A stretch of DNA of 32,769 nt, from positions 1 to 32,769 of the forward strand of contig JAIFLV010000106.1 of the NCBI GenBank assembly GCA_020048895.1. Reading direction: 5' to 3'. The stretch is from Rhodoferax sp. (GTDB taxonomy: Bacteria > Pseudomonadota > Gammaproteobacteria > Burkholderiales > Burkholderiaceae_C). Under the pieces are notes generated by a model. It saw nothing but the letters and a program-made list of their open reading frames with translations, ran no database searches and was not told the origin of the DNA. Positions 16,492-26,059 of the stretch are shown piece after piece. Positions within the stretch are counted from its first letter, which is position 1, and each line of letters begins with the position of its first letter. A program made the position numbers and the translations under genes.

Positions 16492-16500
16492 AGTTTCGGG

Positions 16501-17750
<1,250 letters not shown>

Positions 17751-17755
17751 TTGCT

Positions 17756-17772
17756 TTACTTTCAAAAAGTAA
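17756..17772. promoter_or_regulatory. Palindrome at the vapBC transcription start, candidate operator
   Basis: TTACTTT-CAA-AAAGTAA is a perfect 7-bp inverted repeat running into the AAGGAG ribosome site. A half-site-like TTTACTTTT also lies upstream at 17721-17729. VapBC complexes usually repress their own promoter by binding such palindromes. Confidence 0.5.
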
Positions 17773-17783
17773 GGAGATGGCGA

Positions 17784-18011
17784 ATGGATACAGTCGAAGC
17801 AGTAGTTTCCAGCAAGGGGCAGGTGACCCTGCCGGTCGCCATGCGCAACAAGCTTGGCATCCAACCAGGCTCGCATATTCACTTTGAATTGCGAGGCAAG
17901 GAGTTGGTGATCAAACCGGAAGTTCCGATGAGTTCCTACTACGGCATGCTCAAAGGGTACGACCTGGGTGACATTGAGCCTGAAAAAGAACCGGATCGGG
18001 AGTTCGAATGA
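17784..18011 (+). CDS. vapB: VapB-type antitoxin, AbrB/SpoVT fold
   Basis: A 75-residue antitoxin. The N-terminal swapped-hairpin DNA-binding domain reads VVSSKGQVTLPVAMRNKLGI, then GSHIHFELRGKELVIKP. The C-terminal tail (SYYGMLKGYDLGDIEPEKEP) is the acidic, flexible type that blocks the toxin. AAGGAG stands 7 bases before the ATG. The stop overlaps the toxin ATG as ATGA, the usual coupling for these pairs. It likely represses its own promoter through the palindrome at 17756-17772. Confidence 0.9.
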   Translation: MDTVEAVVSSKGQVTLPVAMRNKLGIQPGSHIHFELRGKELVIKPEVPMSSYYGMLKGYDLGDIEPEKEPDREFE

Positions 18012-18382
18012 ATGTTGTGGATTCATCGGGTTGGATAGAGTTTTTTAAGGCAGGTGCCAATGGACCACTGTTCAAACCTGTGATCGAAGAGCGCAACTTG
18101 TTACTGGTGCCTACGATTGCTTTGTTTGAAGTTCACAAGGTGCTGAGCCGCAGCTTGCCGCAAGCCCTGCTGAACCAATGCCTGGACGTAATGCGTCTGG
18201 GTCGCGTGCTGGACCTGACCGATGCGCGCGCGATTGCAGCCTCCCAGGTGGCGCGCCGACATAAACTGGCAATGGCCGATGCCGCCATGTACGCCATCGC
18301 CCAGGAAATGAAGGCCACGTTCTGGACGCAGGATGTGGACTACGACGGTTTGAGCGGCGTGCGTTATCTCCCCAAAATGTGA
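18008..18382 (+). CDS. vapC: VapC-type PIN-domain ribonuclease toxin
   Basis: A 124-residue PIN-domain protein; VapC toxins cut specific tRNAs or rRNA when the antitoxin is lost. The acidic residues of the metal site are all present: Asp5 (NVVDSSGW), Glu41 (ALFEVHKV), Asp91 (MADAAMYAIA) and Asp109 (WTQDVDYDG), so the toxin looks active. The target RNA cannot be predicted. Translation starts inside the vapB stop. An aminotransferase gene begins 10 bases after the stop and is probably on the same transcript. Confidence 0.92.
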   Translation: MNVVDSSGWIEFFKAGANGPLFKPVIEERNLLLVPTIALFEVHKVLSRSLPQALLNQCLDVMRLGRVLDLTDARAIAASQVARRHKLAMADAAMYAIAQEMKATFWTQDVDYDGLSGVRYLPKM

Positions 18383-18392
18383 ACGAAAAACC

Positions 18393-19598
18393 ATGACAAC
18401 GACAACCCACTGGACCCTGGCCGCGCGTGCGGCAAAGATGAACCCTTCGGTGATCCGCGAGATCCTCAAAGTGACGGAGCGGCCCGGCATCATCAGCTTT
18501 GCTGGTGGCTTGCCGTCGAGCAAGACCTTTCCGGTGGCCGAGTTTGAGGCGGCGTGCGCCAAGGTGCTGCACGATGACCCGGCTGGGGCACTCCAGTACG
18601 CGGCCAGCGAGGGCTATGGACCGTTGCGTGAACTGGTCGCGTCGCAGTTGCCGTGGAAGGTGGACCCCGCGCAGGTGCTCATCACCACCGGTTCGCAGCA
18701 GGGTCTGGATCTGGTGGCCAAAGTGCTGATCGATGCGGGCAGCCGCGTGCTGGTGGAGTCGCCTACCTACCTGGGTGCGGTGATGGCCTTCACGCCCATG
18801 GAGCCCGATGTCGTGAGCGTCGCCAGCGACGACGAGGGCGTGGACGTTGCCGACCTTGAGAGCAAAACAGACGGTGCCCGCTTTCTGTATGTGCTGCCCA
18901 ATTTCCAGAATCCCACGGGCCGCACCATGAGCGAGGCACGCCGCGTGGCACTGAGCGCGCATGCTGCGCGTACCGGCTTGCCCTTGATGGAAGACAACCC
19001 TTATGGCGACCTGTGGTTCGATGCGCCGCCGCCTGCGCCACTGACCGCGCGCAACCCGGAAGGTGGCATTTATCTGGGGTCGTTCTCCAAGGTGCTTGCA
19101 CCGGGTTTGCGCATGGGGTTTGTGGTGGCACCCAAGGCGGTCTACCCCAAACTGCTGCAAGCCAAACAGGCGGCAGATCTGCACAGCCCCGGTTTCAACC
19201 AGCGGCTGATTTTTGAAGTGATGCAGGGCGGCTTCCTGGACCGCCACGTGCCCAAGATTCGTGCACTCTACAAAGCGCAGCGTGACGCCATGCTGCAGGC
19301 CCTGGCGCAGCACTTCCCGAATGCGGATACGCAGCGTGAAACTTCACTGACCTGGAACACACCTGCAGGAGGGATGTTTCTGTGGGCTCGATTGCCGGCT
19401 GGCATGGATGCGGTAGCACTGCTGCCGCATGCCGTGGACAAAGGGGTGGCTTTTGTGCCGGGTGCACCGTTTTACGCAGGCGGTGGCGATCCGCGCACGA
19501 TGCGGTTGTCCTTTGTCACGCCCAGTGTGGAAGAGATCCAGCGTGGCGTTGCGGCACTGGCGCAGGCGATCCAAGAGCAGCGAAAAGTCGGCCCATAG
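18393..19598 (+). CDS. PLP-dependent aminotransferase, fold type I (LysN/2-aminoadipate type)
   Basis: A 401-residue class I/II aminotransferase resembling the MocR-associated group but without the GntR DNA-binding domain; such stand-alone enzymes include 2-aminoadipate and aromatic aminotransferases. PLP contacts are in place: ITTGSQQGLDLVAK, YVLPNFQNPTG (Asn173), MEDNPYGDLWF (Asp201, Tyr204) and GSFSKVLAPGLRMGF (Lys233 Schiff base, Arg240). The substrate cannot be read from sequence. It starts 10 bases after vapC with no clear ribosome site, so it is probably read through from the toxin-antitoxin promoter. It is convergent with the deaminase gene. Confidence 0.92.
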   Translation: MTTTTHWTLAARAAKMNPSVIREILKVTERPGIISFAGGLPSSKTFPVAEFEAACAKVLHDDPAGALQYAASEGYGPLRELVASQLPWKVDPAQVLITTGSQQGLDLVAKVLIDAGSRVLVESPTYLGAVMAFTPMEPDVVSVASDDEGVDVADLESKTDGARFLYVLPNFQNPTGRTMSEARRVALSAHAARTGLPLMEDNPYGDLWFDAPPPAPLTARNPEGGIYLGSFSKVLAPGLRMGFVVAPKAVYPKLLQAKQAADLHSPGFNQRLIFEVMQGGFLDRHVPKIRALYKAQRDAMLQALAQHFPNADTQRETSLTWNTPAGGMFLWARLPAGMDAVALLPHAVDKGVAFVPGAPFYAGGGDPRTMRLSFVTPSVEEIQRGVAALAQAIQEQRKVGP

Positions 19599-19616
19599 TG
19601 TGCCTGGGTGCTTGGT

Positions 19617-19631
19617 GCGTCCGAGCGACGC
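19617..19631. terminator. Small hairpin between convergent genes
   Basis: GCGTC-CGAGC-GACGC, a 5-bp stem, lies in the 34-bp gap between the aminotransferase and deaminase stops. No T-run follows, so support is weak. Confidence 0.25.
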
Positions 19632-19632
19632 G

Positions 19633-20646
19633 CTACCAGGATGCCAAGGCGCGCAGCAATGTCGCTTTGATATCCTCATTGGCGAAGCTGGCTTCGATGG
19701 AAGTTCTGGCGACTGCCTTGGTGACCGCATCGGTCCAGCCGAAAGCCTGCCGACACAGAGCATATTCCCCGACCAGAGTGGCGTTAAGCAAAGCTGGATC
19801 GTCGGTGTTGACGCTGACGCGCACGCCCGCCAGACGCAGTTGCTCGATGGGGTGCTCCTGTATGGATGGGTATACGTTCAGGACGAGGTTCGATGTGGGG
19901 CAGATGCCCAAAGGAATCTGACGGTCAGCCAGCATGCGGACCAAGGCAGAGTCCTCGATGGCTCTGACACCATGGTCAATGCGGTCGGCACCCAGCACAT
20001 CCACGGCATCCCAGACACCTTCGGGTCCGCTGGACTCGCCCGCATGGACCGTGCGGCGCAGGCCCGCGGCACCAGCCTGGCGAAAGGCTTGCGCAAATCG
20101 GGGGCCAGTTCGACCCGCTGTGGCCTCATTGCCATCCACCGACAACGCCACGATCCGCGGGTGGCGCATGGCGATCAAGGTGTCGACCAACTCTGTGGCA
20201 GCGGCGGCAGATTGTGTACGCAGCAGGCTGACACACAAGCCCACGCGGGGCAGACCATCCTGTTCGGCTTGCGTAAAGCCCGCATCAATCGCCTCCAGCA
20301 TGGCACCAAAACGCCCGTGCCAGGCGTGCCAATGGGTGGGGTTAAAGATGACATCCGCGTAACCCGTTCCACTGTCAGCCAGCCGCTGGCTCAGACCGTA
20401 GCTCAGTTGCACCAGGCGGTCGGTGGTGGACGCCAAGCCGCATGCCAAATCCAGAAACTCAAGAAAATCGGGCAGACCAGAAAACTTGAACAGGTCTTCC
20501 GCGGGCCGGGGCAATGCCACGCCTTCCAACTTGGCCCATTGCACGATCACATCGGCGTCGAAGCTTCCTTCCAGATGCAGATGCACCTCGGCCTTGGGCA
20601 GGCTTTTCAAGCGATTCGTCTCCAGGGTGGGCTGCAATGCATTCAT
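19633..20646 (-). CDS. add: Adenosine/adenine deaminase family protein
   Basis: A 337-residue zinc hydrolase of the adenosine deaminase family. Zinc and catalytic residues are visible: His22 and His24 (EVHLHLEGS), His201 and Glu204 (VHAGES), His225 (RIDHGVRA) and Asp282-Asp283 (NTDDPALL). E. coli adenosine deaminase has RIGHG where this protein has RIDHG; the Asp form with IPLGICPTSN is what I associate with adenine deaminases of the Aah1/PA0148 type. NTDDP, however, is adenosine-deaminase-like (adenine type: NSDDP). So the substrate is open. AAGGAAA precedes the ATG. The gene begins 13 bases after queA, whose reaction releases adenine. Confidence 0.88.
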   Translation of the reverse strand: MNALQPTLETNRLKSLPKAEVHLHLEGSFDADVIVQWAKLEGVALPRPAEDLFKFSGLPDFLEFLDLACGLASTTDRLVQLSYGLSQRLADSGTGYADVIFNPTHWHAWHGRFGAMLEAIDAGFTQAEQDGLPRVGLCVSLLRTQSAAAATELVDTLIAMRHPRIVALSVDGNEATAGRTGPRFAQAFRQAGAAGLRRTVHAGESSGPEGVWDAVDVLGADRIDHGVRAIEDSALVRMLADRQIPLGICPTSNLVLNVYPSIQEHPIEQLRLAGVRVSVNTDDPALLNATLVGEYALCRQAFGWTDAVTKAVARTSIEASFANEDIKATLLRALASW

Positions 20647-20659
20647 GGCGTGTTTTCCT

Positions 20660-21814
20660 TTACACGGGTTGGTGCGCTGCCCGTTGCAGCAGCATCGCAT
20701 CGCCGTAACTGAAGAACCGGTACTCCCGCGCAATCGCTGCTTGGTACAACGCCTTGATGTGCTCGTAGCCGGCAAAGGCACTCACCAGCATCATCAGGCT
20801 GGATTTGGGCAAGTGGAAGTTGGTGATGAGCAGGTCGACCACTTGAAACTGGAATCCGGGGGTGATGAAGATGTTAGTGTCTCCCGAAAAAGGGGTCGGA
20901 GCGGGCAATGGGGTCGGATCACCGCCCGCAAAGCGGGGGTGTGCTCTGACCCCGTCTTCCGTGGCCGCATTTTCGAGAGCCCAGCTCTCCAGTGTCCGAA
21001 CAGTGGTCGTGCCTACCGCCACAACACGTCCTTTGCGTGCCCTGCATTCGGCAATCGCCTGCTGCGTGGCAATCGGCACGGTACACCACTCGCTGTGCAT
21101 CTGGTGCTCGGCCAGGTTCTCGGTCTTGACAGGCTGAAACGTCCCTGCGCCCACGTGCAGCGTCACATAAGCGCGTTGCACTCCCAGGGTGTCGAGTCGT
21201 GCCAGCAAGGCTTCATCAAAATGCAGTGCAGCGGTGGGCGCGGCGACGGCCCCCGGATGGGCCGCAAAAACGGTCTGATAGCGCTGTGCGTCCTCGGGGG
21301 AATCGGTGTGGGTGATGTAGGGCGGTAGCGGCACGTGGCCGTGGCGCTCCATCAGGGTGTAGGGGTCGTCTCCTGCATCGTTGCAGAGGACAAACCGAAA
21401 CAGCGGACCGTCGGCGTCGGGCCAGCGTCCCAGCAACGTGGCGCTCAGGCCATCGCTGTGACCCGCCGAGCACACCAGTTTCAGCGTGGCCCCCACCTCG
21501 GGCTTCTTGCTGACCCGCATGTGCGCGGCCACCTGGTTACCGCCCAGCACACGTTCGACCAGCAGTTCCACCTTGCCGCCGGTCGATTTCTCGCCAAACA
21601 GGCGCGCGTTGATGACCTTGGTGTCGTTAAACACCACCAGATCGCCCGGTTGCAGCAGCGACGGCAACTCGCGAAAAATCCGATCGATTGGTGGATTGGA
21701 GCGACCATCGAGCAAGCGGGATGCCGAGCGCTCAGACGCCGGATGCTGCGCTATCAGGTGCTCGGGCAGCGCAAAATCAAAGTCACTCAGCCTATAAGTG
21801 TCCAGACTACTCAA
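20660..21814 (-). CDS. queA: S-adenosylmethionine:tRNA ribosyltransferase-isomerase QueA, with an inserted loop
   Basis: QueA transfers the ribosyl part of S-adenosylmethionine to preQ1 in tRNA, giving epoxyqueuosine and releasing adenine and methionine. It matches E. coli QueA throughout: [90 protein letters not shown]. It has 384 residues against 356; much of the excess is residues 288-308, encoded by a REP-like palindromic element, placed between [10 protein letters not shown] and the conserved [11 protein letters not shown]. No ATG stands at the family start. TTG at 21814, overlapping the stop of the upstream binding-protein gene, fits best; GTG at 21823 and ATG at 21880 are alternatives. 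Confidence 0.94.
   Translation of the reverse strand: MSSLDTYRLSDFDFALPEHLIAQHPASERSASRLLDGRSNPPIDRIFRELPSLLQPGDLVVFNDTKVINARLFGEKSTGGKVELLVERVLGGNQVAAHMRVSKKPEVGATLKLVCSAGHSDGLSATLLGRWPDADGPLFRFVLCNDAGDDPYTLMERHGHVPLPPYITHTDSPEDAQRYQTVFAAHPGAVAAPTAALHFDEALLARLDTLGVQRAYVTLHVGAGTFQPVKTENLAEHQMHSEWCTVPIATQQAIAECRARKGRVVAVGTTTVRTLESWALENAATEDGVRAHPRFAGGDPTPLPAPTPFSGDTNIFITPGFQFQVVDLLITNFHLPKSSLMMLVSAFAGYEHIKALYQAAIAREYRFFSYGDAMLLQRAAHQPV
20892..20953. repeat. REP-like palindromic element inside queA
   Basis: The ends are GGGGTCGGAGC (20892-20902) and GCTCTGACCCC (20943-20953), an 11-bp inverted repeat with one mismatch. A second copy of the left arm, GGGGTCGGATC, lies at 20910-20920, 18 bases on. 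An inner stem CCCGC-AAA-GCGGG occupies 20925-20937. The outer arm GGGGTCAGAGC resembles the conserved part of REP elements moved by RAYT transposases in proteobacteria, as I remember them. No RAYT gene is in the window. The element is read through in frame by queA. Confidence 0.6.
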
Positions 21815-22790
21815 TCTTGGCACCCGAGGCTTGGACAATGCCTTTCCACTTGGCGTAGTCGGTCTTGAGCAGGTTGGCAAATGCCTCCGGCTTCATGGCC
21901 TGTGGCTCTGCACCCTGCGCCAGGATGGCGGCTTTGACATCGGCGCTGGCCAGCAACTCGTTGACCTTGGCGTTCACCGTGTTCACGATCGCAGCGGGGG
22001 TGCCAGCGGGCATGAACAGACCGTACCAGGTGGCGACATCAAAATCCTTGTAGCCGGACTCCGCCACGGTGGGGACATCGGGTATGGAGCTACTGCGTGC
22101 AATGGAGGTGACTGCCAGGGCGCGCAATTTGCCGGCCTTGATCTGGGCAATGGCAGAGGGGAGCGACGACACCAACAGGTCCACGTTGCCTGCCAGTGCA
22201 TCCATCAAGGCTGGGTTGGAACCCTTATAGGGAATATGGCGGACCTGAATGTTGGCCGCCTTCTCGAACAGGTTTCCGGCCAGATGGATGGTGGTGCCGT
22301 TACCGGGTGAGCCGTAGGTGATGGTGTCCGGCGCGGCGCGTGCGGCGTTGACCACATCGGCCAGGGTCTTGAAGCGCGAGTTGGCGGCGGTGGCAATCAC
22401 CACGGGTGTGTAGGCCACATGGGCTACCGCGACCAGGTCTTTGGTGGGGTCCCAGGGCAGGTTGCCGTACAGCCAGGGGCCGACCACCAGGTTGTCCTTT
22501 TGCCCCATCACCATGTCGTAGCCGCTGGGGGCAGCTTTTACCGCCTCGGTGATACCGATGGTCCCACCTGCACCTGCCTTGTTGTCGGGCACCACATTCC
22601 AGTGCGCAACCTCGGTCAGTTTGTTGGCGACCAGGCGCGAAAGTATGTCGGTGCCGCCGCCGGGTGGAAAGGGCACGATCAGGCGGATAGGCTTTGCGGG
22701 ATAGGGTGCTGTAGTTTGGGCGCTGGCCGTGCCGATGACTGACAGGAATACCGCGGCGGTGACAAAAAATGCAGAAAGCTTTTTGATCAT
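21807..22790 (-). CDS. Bug-family tripartite tricarboxylate transporter substrate-binding protein
   Basis: A 327-residue periplasmic solute-binding protein of the TctC/Bug family, greatly expanded in Comamonadaceae and Burkholderiales. The signal peptide ends at ASA (residue 24). The mature part opens with [23 protein letters not shown], the family hallmark, followed by [10 protein letters not shown] and later [14 protein letters not shown]. These proteins bind small carboxylates; the ligand is unknown. No TctA/TctB membrane genes are nearby, as is usual for orphan Bug proteins. The stop overlaps the likely queA start; the gene is divergent from recG. Confidence 0.93.
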   Translation of the reverse strand: MIKKLSAFFVTAAVFLSVIGTASAQTTAPYPAKPIRLIVPFPPGGGTDILSRLVANKLTEVAHWNVVPDNKAGAGGTIGITEAVKAAPSGYDMVMGQKDNLVVGPWLYGNLPWDPTKDLVAVAHVAYTPVVIATAANSRFKTLADVVNAARAAPDTITYGSPGNGTTIHLAGNLFEKAANIQVRHIPYKGSNPALMDALAGNVDLLVSSLPSAIAQIKAGKLRALAVTSIARSSSIPDVPTVAESGYKDFDVATWYGLFMPAGTPAAIVNTVNAKVNELLASADVKAAILAQGAEPQAMKPEAFANLLKTDYAKWKGIVQASGAKIE

Positions 22791-22867
22791 GGTGGGTGAA
22801 GTTGGATGGGTGTACACCACGGGAAAACCCGTTGAAGGAGCTGCGAGTTTAGCAACCAAAGCCGGAG

Positions 22868-22873
22868 CACAAT
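22868..22873 (+). promoter_or_regulatory. -10-like box before recG
   Basis: CACAAT ends 6 nt before the recG ATG, with no ribosome site, in the 89-bp gap shared with the divergent binding-protein gene. Confidence 0.4.
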
Positions 22874-22879
22874 CGGGCC

Positions 22880-25039
22880 ATGTCGCCCAGTTCAGCCACT
22901 CCATCCAATACGTTGCCCAGCACGGCTGCTGGCAAGGGTCCGGTGGAAAAGGCGTTGGCCAAGCTGGGCCTGGTGCGCGATATTGATCTTGCCCTGCACC
23001 TGCCGTTGCGCTACGAGGATGAAACCCGCATCAGCAAACTGCGCGATGCCCGTGAGGGCGACACGCTGCAGATTGAAGCAGTGGTGACGCATTGCGAAGT
23101 GAGTTTTCGACCGCGTCGGCAATTGGTGGTGACGGTGGATGATGGTACCGACACCTGCACCCTGCGCTTTTTCAATTTCTACCCATCACAGCAAAAGGCG
23201 CTGGCGGTGGGCTGCCGCATCCGTGCGCGCGGCGAAGTCAAAGGAGGGTTTCTGGGTTGGACCATGCTGCACCCCGCGTTTCGCAGCGCCAGCGGCGAAT
23301 TGCCCAAGTCGCTCACGCCGATTTACCCCACGGTGGCGGGGTTGGCGCAGCCAACGTTGCGCAAGGCGGTATTGGCGGGGTTGGCACAGGCCGATTTGTC
23401 CGATACGTTTTCTCCAGGAGATTTAAGGCAAATCAACCCGCAGGCCTTGTGGACACTGCGTGACGCGCTATTGTTTTTGCACCATCCCAAGCCCGACGTA
23501 GCCCTTGCCACGCTGGCGGACCAGAGTCACCCGGCGTGGCAACGGCTCAAGGCGGAGGAGTTGCTCGCCCAGCAGATCTCACAGTTGCGTTCGCGCCGAC
23601 TGCGTGCCCACTTGCGCGCGCCGGTGTTGCGGCTGGCGGTTGTGGAAGAGGTTGATCTGGCAACAGATTCGACCGACCCGGTGCTGCTGCCGCTCTACGA
23701 GGGACTGTTGGCCAAGCTCCCTTTTGCGCTGACGGCAGCCCAGTTGCGCGTGGTAGAGGAGATTGCCCGCGACATGGCGCGCCTGGTTCCCATGCACCGC
23801 TTGTTGCAGGGCGATGTTGGGGCAGGAAAGACGGTGGTGGCTGCGTTGGCCGCGACCATCTGCATCGATGCCGGATGGCAATGCGCACTGATGGCGCCTA
23901 CGGAAATTCTGGCTGAGCAGCACTTTCGCAAACTCATTGGCTGGCTCGAGCCGCTGGGGGTGACCACCGCCTGGCTGACCGGCAACCAGAAGGCGAAAGA
24001 GCGCCGTGACATGCTGGCCATGATCGAAAGCGGCGAGGCGCAATTGGTCGTGGGCACCCATGCCGTAATTCAGGAGAAAGTGCACTTCAAGAACCTGGCG
24101 CTGGCGATCATCGACGAGCAGCACCGTTTCGGCGTAGCGCAGCGCCTGGCATTGCGCAGCAAGTTGCGCCACGAGGGCATGGAGCCGCATTTGCTGATGA
24201 TGACGGCCACGCCCATTCCGCGCACGCTGGCGATGAGTTACTACGCTGACCTGGATGTGTCGACAATTGACGAACTCCCGCCTGGGCGCACCCCCGTGGT
24301 GACCAAGCTGGTGAACGAAGCACGGCGCAGCGAGGTGGTGGAGCGCATCCGCCAGCAGATTGCACTGGGTCGACAGGTATATTGGGTGTGCCCGCTGATC
24401 GAGGAGAGCGAGGCGCTGGACCTGACCAACGCCACCCAGACCCATACAGAGCTTGCCGCTGCGCTGGCCGATGTGTGTGACTCAATCGGCGCGCCCGCAC
24501 AGGTGGGCCTCTTGCACTCCCGTATGGCCAGCGAAGAAAAGAAGGCCGTGATGGCGGAGTTCGTGCAGGGACGCATGGCCGTGCTTGTGAGCACCACGGT
24601 GATTGAAGTGGGCGTGGATGTGCCCAACGCGTCGCTCATGGTGATCGAGCATGCCGAGCGTTTTGGGCTGTCGCAGTTGCACCAGTTGCGTGGCCGGGTA
24701 GGGCGCGGGGCGGCCGCGTCAGCGTGCGTTCTGCTGTATTCCACAGGGGACGGCGGTCGTCTGGGTGAAACCGCGCGTGAGCGCCTCAAGGCTATGGTAG
24801 AGACCAGTGACGGCTTCGAAATTGCCCGGCGTGATCTGGAAATCCGGGGTCCAGGCGAGTTTCTGGGGGCGCGCCAAAGCGGCGAAGCCATGTTGCGCTT
24901 TGCCGACTTGGGCGTCGATACCGCACTGCTGGACTGGGCGCGTCGCGAAGCCCACGTGCTGCTGGACCACCACCCGCTGCTGGCCGAAAAGCACGTCGCG
25001 CGCTGGTTGGGTGGAAAATCCGAGTTTTTGAAGGCATGA
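22880..25039 (+). CDS. recG: ATP-dependent DNA helicase RecG
   Basis: RecG remodels stalled replication forks and Holliday junctions. The 719-residue protein has an N-terminal wedge/OB domain (about 20-200, VEAVVTHCEVSF in the form IEAVVTHCEVSFRPRRQL) and two helicase domains. Visible are the Walker A GDVGAGKTVVAA (from residue 311), the DEQHRFG box, the TATPIPRT motif and QLRGRVGRG near the C-terminus. Length is close to E. coli RecG (693). The ATG has no Shine-Dalgarno and a CACAAT box 6 nt upstream. Its TGA overlaps the ATG of the next gene. oxyR lies close to recG in many proteobacteria; here one unknown gene separates them. Confidence 0.97.
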   Translation: MSPSSATPSNTLPSTAAGKGPVEKALAKLGLVRDIDLALHLPLRYEDETRISKLRDAREGDTLQIEAVVTHCEVSFRPRRQLVVTVDDGTDTCTLRFFNFYPSQQKALAVGCRIRARGEVKGGFLGWTMLHPAFRSASGELPKSLTPIYPTVAGLAQPTLRKAVLAGLAQADLSDTFSPGDLRQINPQALWTLRDALLFLHHPKPDVALATLADQSHPAWQRLKAEELLAQQISQLRSRRLRAHLRAPVLRLAVVEEVDLATDSTDPVLLPLYEGLLAKLPFALTAAQLRVVEEIARDMARLVPMHRLLQGDVGAGKTVVAALAATICIDAGWQCALMAPTEILAEQHFRKLIGWLEPLGVTTAWLTGNQKAKERRDMLAMIESGEAQLVVGTHAVIQEKVHFKNLALAIIDEQHRFGVAQRLALRSKLRHEGMEPHLLMMTATPIPRTLAMSYYADLDVSTIDELPPGRTPVVTKLVNEARRSEVVERIRQQIALGRQVYWVCPLIEESEALDLTNATQTHTELAAALADVCDSIGAPAQVGLLHSRMASEEKKAVMAEFVQGRMAVLVSTTVIEVGVDVPNASLMVIEHAERFGLSQLHQLRGRVGRGAAASACVLLYSTGDGGRLGETARERLKAMVETSDGFEIARRDLEIRGPGEFLGARQSGEAMLRFADLGVDTALLDWARREAHVLLDHHPLLAEKHVARWLGGKSEFLKA

Positions 25040-26034
25040 CGGGGGTGGAGTCAGTGGGAACAATGCAGGTCGTGTGGTGGGCGCTGATCGCGGCACTGGT
25101 GATTGGTGGGGGCATTTATGCCTACATGGAATACCACGCCTACCTTCTGCGGACCGATGTGGCGACTTTGCCCACCGGCGTGCGCTTTACCGCGCAGGGG
25201 CTTGTCGTGGAGTCGCACAACGCGAGCCGGGAAGTGGTCGTGCAAACCCACCACGGAAGCTATACCCACCAGAAGTCCCCCGACGCGCAGCCACAGCAGC
25301 AGACGGGCAGTCTGACCGCCACCTTTGCAGCGGTGGGTCTCAAGATATCGACATCCCGAGTGGTGATCAAGCCTGACGGTGGCGGTCCGCCGGTTGACAC
25401 GGGGTTCAACACGATTGTGTTTCAATCGTCCGACGACTTGGCGTGCCGCGCTGAAGGGCGCCCTCCCGGCGAGACGTCAAGCGTGCGAATTGATCATGTC
25501 CCCGACGCCATTGCACACGACTTCCAGAGTTACGCCAATCGCTTGCTGCTGTGGGTAGACAAGCTCGAGCACAACGTTCGGATTGATGTCGAGAAGCGCC
25601 GCAAGGAAGAGGAAGAGCGCGAGCGCGCGGAGGCGCAGGCAGCCAAAGCCAGGAAGAATGCGCCGGCGGCCTTGACCGAAGCCGAGCGCGAAGCCAAGGC
25701 GGCAGCGCAAATCGAGGTCTGGCGGGACAAGGCACGTTTCAAGGGCAGTTCATCCGAGATGAGCATCGACGCCAATGGCGATATCGTCTGGTTCATCGAT
25801 CTGCATCCCACGGGTCGCGCCATCCTGCACGCAAACAAGCGCACCTTCCACGGTAGTCTGGAAGGTGCCAAAGTGACTGCGCTCACGGGCGAGCTCGAGA
25901 TTGGTGTGCGAGATGACTACTGGACAGAAGACGACCCGCAGTTGCTCAAATTCCGGATTCTGTCTGGCACCACACCCGAGAGCCGCCTGGCATGGAAGGA
26001 GCGTCTGGAGATACTGATCCGGGGCCTGCATTAG
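25036..26034 (+). CDS. Unrecognised membrane-anchored coiled-coil protein
   Basis: I do not recognise this 332-residue protein. It has one N-terminal hydrophobic segment (about 11-30, QVVWWALIAALVIGGGIYAY), then a soluble, probably periplasmic part. Residues 40-160 look beta-rich, with TGVRFTAQGLVVES and GFNTIVFQSSDDLACRAE. Residues 165-232 are a highly charged helix (VEKRRKEEEERERAEAQAA), likely a coiled coil. A C-terminal beta-rich domain follows (MSIDANGDIVWFIDLH, VTALTGELEIGVRDDYW) and ends LEILIRGLH. The ATG overlaps the recG stop as ATGA, so it is translationally coupled to recG; Met10 is an alternative start. oxyR begins 25 bases later. Confidence 0.85.
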   Translation: MTGVESVGTMQVVWWALIAALVIGGGIYAYMEYHAYLLRTDVATLPTGVRFTAQGLVVESHNASREVVVQTHHGSYTHQKSPDAQPQQQTGSLTATFAAVGLKISTSRVVIKPDGGGPPVDTGFNTIVFQSSDDLACRAEGRPPGETSSVRIDHVPDAIAHDFQSYANRLLLWVDKLEHNVRIDVEKRRKEEEERERAEAQAAKARKNAPAALTEAEREAKAAAQIEVWRDKARFKGSSSEMSIDANGDIVWFIDLHPTGRAILHANKRTFHGSLEGAKVTALTGELEIGVRDDYWTEDDPQLLKFRILSGTTPESRLAWKERLEILIRGLH

Positions 26035-26047
26035 CATTGGCGCCTGC

Positions 26048-26053
26048 GACAAT
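26048..26053 (+). promoter_or_regulatory. -10-like box before oxyR
   Basis: TGC-GACAAT (extended -10 form) ends 6 nt before the oxyR ATG, with no ribosome site between. It would give oxyR its own leaderless transcript despite its position behind recG. Confidence 0.4.
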
Positions 26054-26059
26054 AGCGCC

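Noticed and set aside
18111-19313. A 400-codon minus-strand open frame
   Set aside because: Antisense to the aminotransferase and vapC; no motif of its own.
22889-23122. Short open frames opposite the start of recG
   Set aside because: No ribosome site, no domain, and fully antisense to conserved recG sequence.
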